Part shown: piece after piece, positions 40,482 to 40,606 of the stretch | Layout of the letters: every line of letters begins with the position of its first letter | Position numbering within the stretch: the first letter of the stretch is position 1 | NCBI GenBank assembly: GCA_023411395.1 | Contig: JAEYOV010000065.1 | Location: 1-40,606 of the forward strand | Origin: Bacillota bacterium | Lineage (GTDB): Bacteria; Bacillota; Clostridia; Christensenellales; Aristaeellaceae | Length of the DNA: 40,606 bases | Direction: 5' to 3' | The notes under the pieces: generated by a model | The model's database searches: none | What the model saw: the letters and a program-made list of their open reading frames with translations, nothing else | Told to the model about the DNA's origin: nothing | Made by a program: the position numbers and the translations under genes

Positions 40482-40606
40482 ATGGCACGTATTCTGAAAA
40501 CTTCTTATTTCATCCTGGGATTTCTCTTTTTGATGTCCAAGCCCGCCCTGGCGTACATTGATCCCGCCACCACCTCCTATGTCGTTCAGATCATCGCCGG
40601 CATTGT
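40482..40606 (+). CDS. Small membrane protein, 5' part only
   Basis: The frame runs off the window after about 41 codons. It begins with a signal-like hydrophobic stretch (YFILGFLFLM) ending SKPALA, then YIDPATTSYVVQIIAGI, the start of a second membrane segment. The YIDPxT motif with a following helix is seen in small Bacillota membrane proteins of unknown function; I cannot give it a role. AAGGAG lies nine bases upstream, and the 55-base gap to the alcohol dehydrogenase has no terminator, so it probably belongs to the phosphonate operon. Confidence 0.7.
   Translation, partial: MARILKTSYFILGFLFLMSKPALAYIDPATTSYVVQIIAGI

Overview
The window looks like chromosome from a fairly GC-rich Gram-positive anaerobe of the Bacillota (Clostridia). 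Three things suggest this: a T-box leader on a tRNA-charging operon, Spo0A-like and Spo0B-like signalling proteins, and large SH3/FN3-repeat surface proteins with Pro-Thr linkers. The methionine and amidotransferase genes are of the Bacillota kind. I see no rRNA or tRNA gene and no CRISPR array. A genus cannot be named from the sequence alone.

Layout. 1-1839: a complete IS1182-type insertion sequence whose left end is the first base of the window. 1862-10813: two very large exported proteins on the minus strand flank a plus-strand Spo0A-like regulator with a worn receiver domain. The first has PPC-like, CUB-like and eight FN3-like domains and a C-terminal caspase-like peptidase. The second has eight SH3 repeats, a peptidoglycan-binding domain and an uncharacterised C-terminal domain. 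10960-13940: a minus-strand cluster of nitroreductase, rarA and a Spo0B-type histidine kinase. 14101-16676: luxS-ybaK, a P-loop ATPase and a YaiI/YqxD protein.

16725-22087 is a tRNA-charging operon: consensus promoter, T-box leader, an in-frame AspRS-GatC fusion, gatA and gatB. It should make Asn-tRNA (and Gln-tRNA) by transamidation. The candidate T-box specifier region reads GAAC, which holds overlapping Glu (GAA) and Asn (AAC) codons. 22200-23921 pairs a small exported protein carrying a GAT motif like that of FMN-binding domains with ApbE, the enzyme that attaches FMN to such motifs. Next come an MGMT-type protein, a membrane-anchored HTH regulator, and a TetR regulator with a radical SAM gene that share a matching operator-like palindrome. 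A stand-alone E2-type acyltransferase lacking its catalytic His and Asp follows.

28789-33718 is a methionine operon: metA (with the Glu111 of acetyltransferases), metF, a separately encoded MetH activation domain, and metH without that domain. With luxS it covers most of the activated-methyl cycle.

33836 to the window end is the most unusual block. It is a tightly coupled operon that opens with a fusion of a YidC/Oxa1 membrane insertase to a CDP-glycerol glycerophosphotransferase-like domain. Phosphonopyruvate decarboxylase, a nucleotidyltransferase, a cytidylyltransferase-PEP mutase fusion, a phosphonoacetaldehyde-reductase-like alcohol dehydrogenase and the start of a small membrane protein follow. 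Together they predict PEP -> phosphonopyruvate -> phosphonoacetaldehyde -> 2-hydroxyethylphosphonate -> CMP-activated phosphonate -> transfer to a cell-surface polymer. The steps up to hydroxyethylphosphonate follow from known families; the last two are inference.
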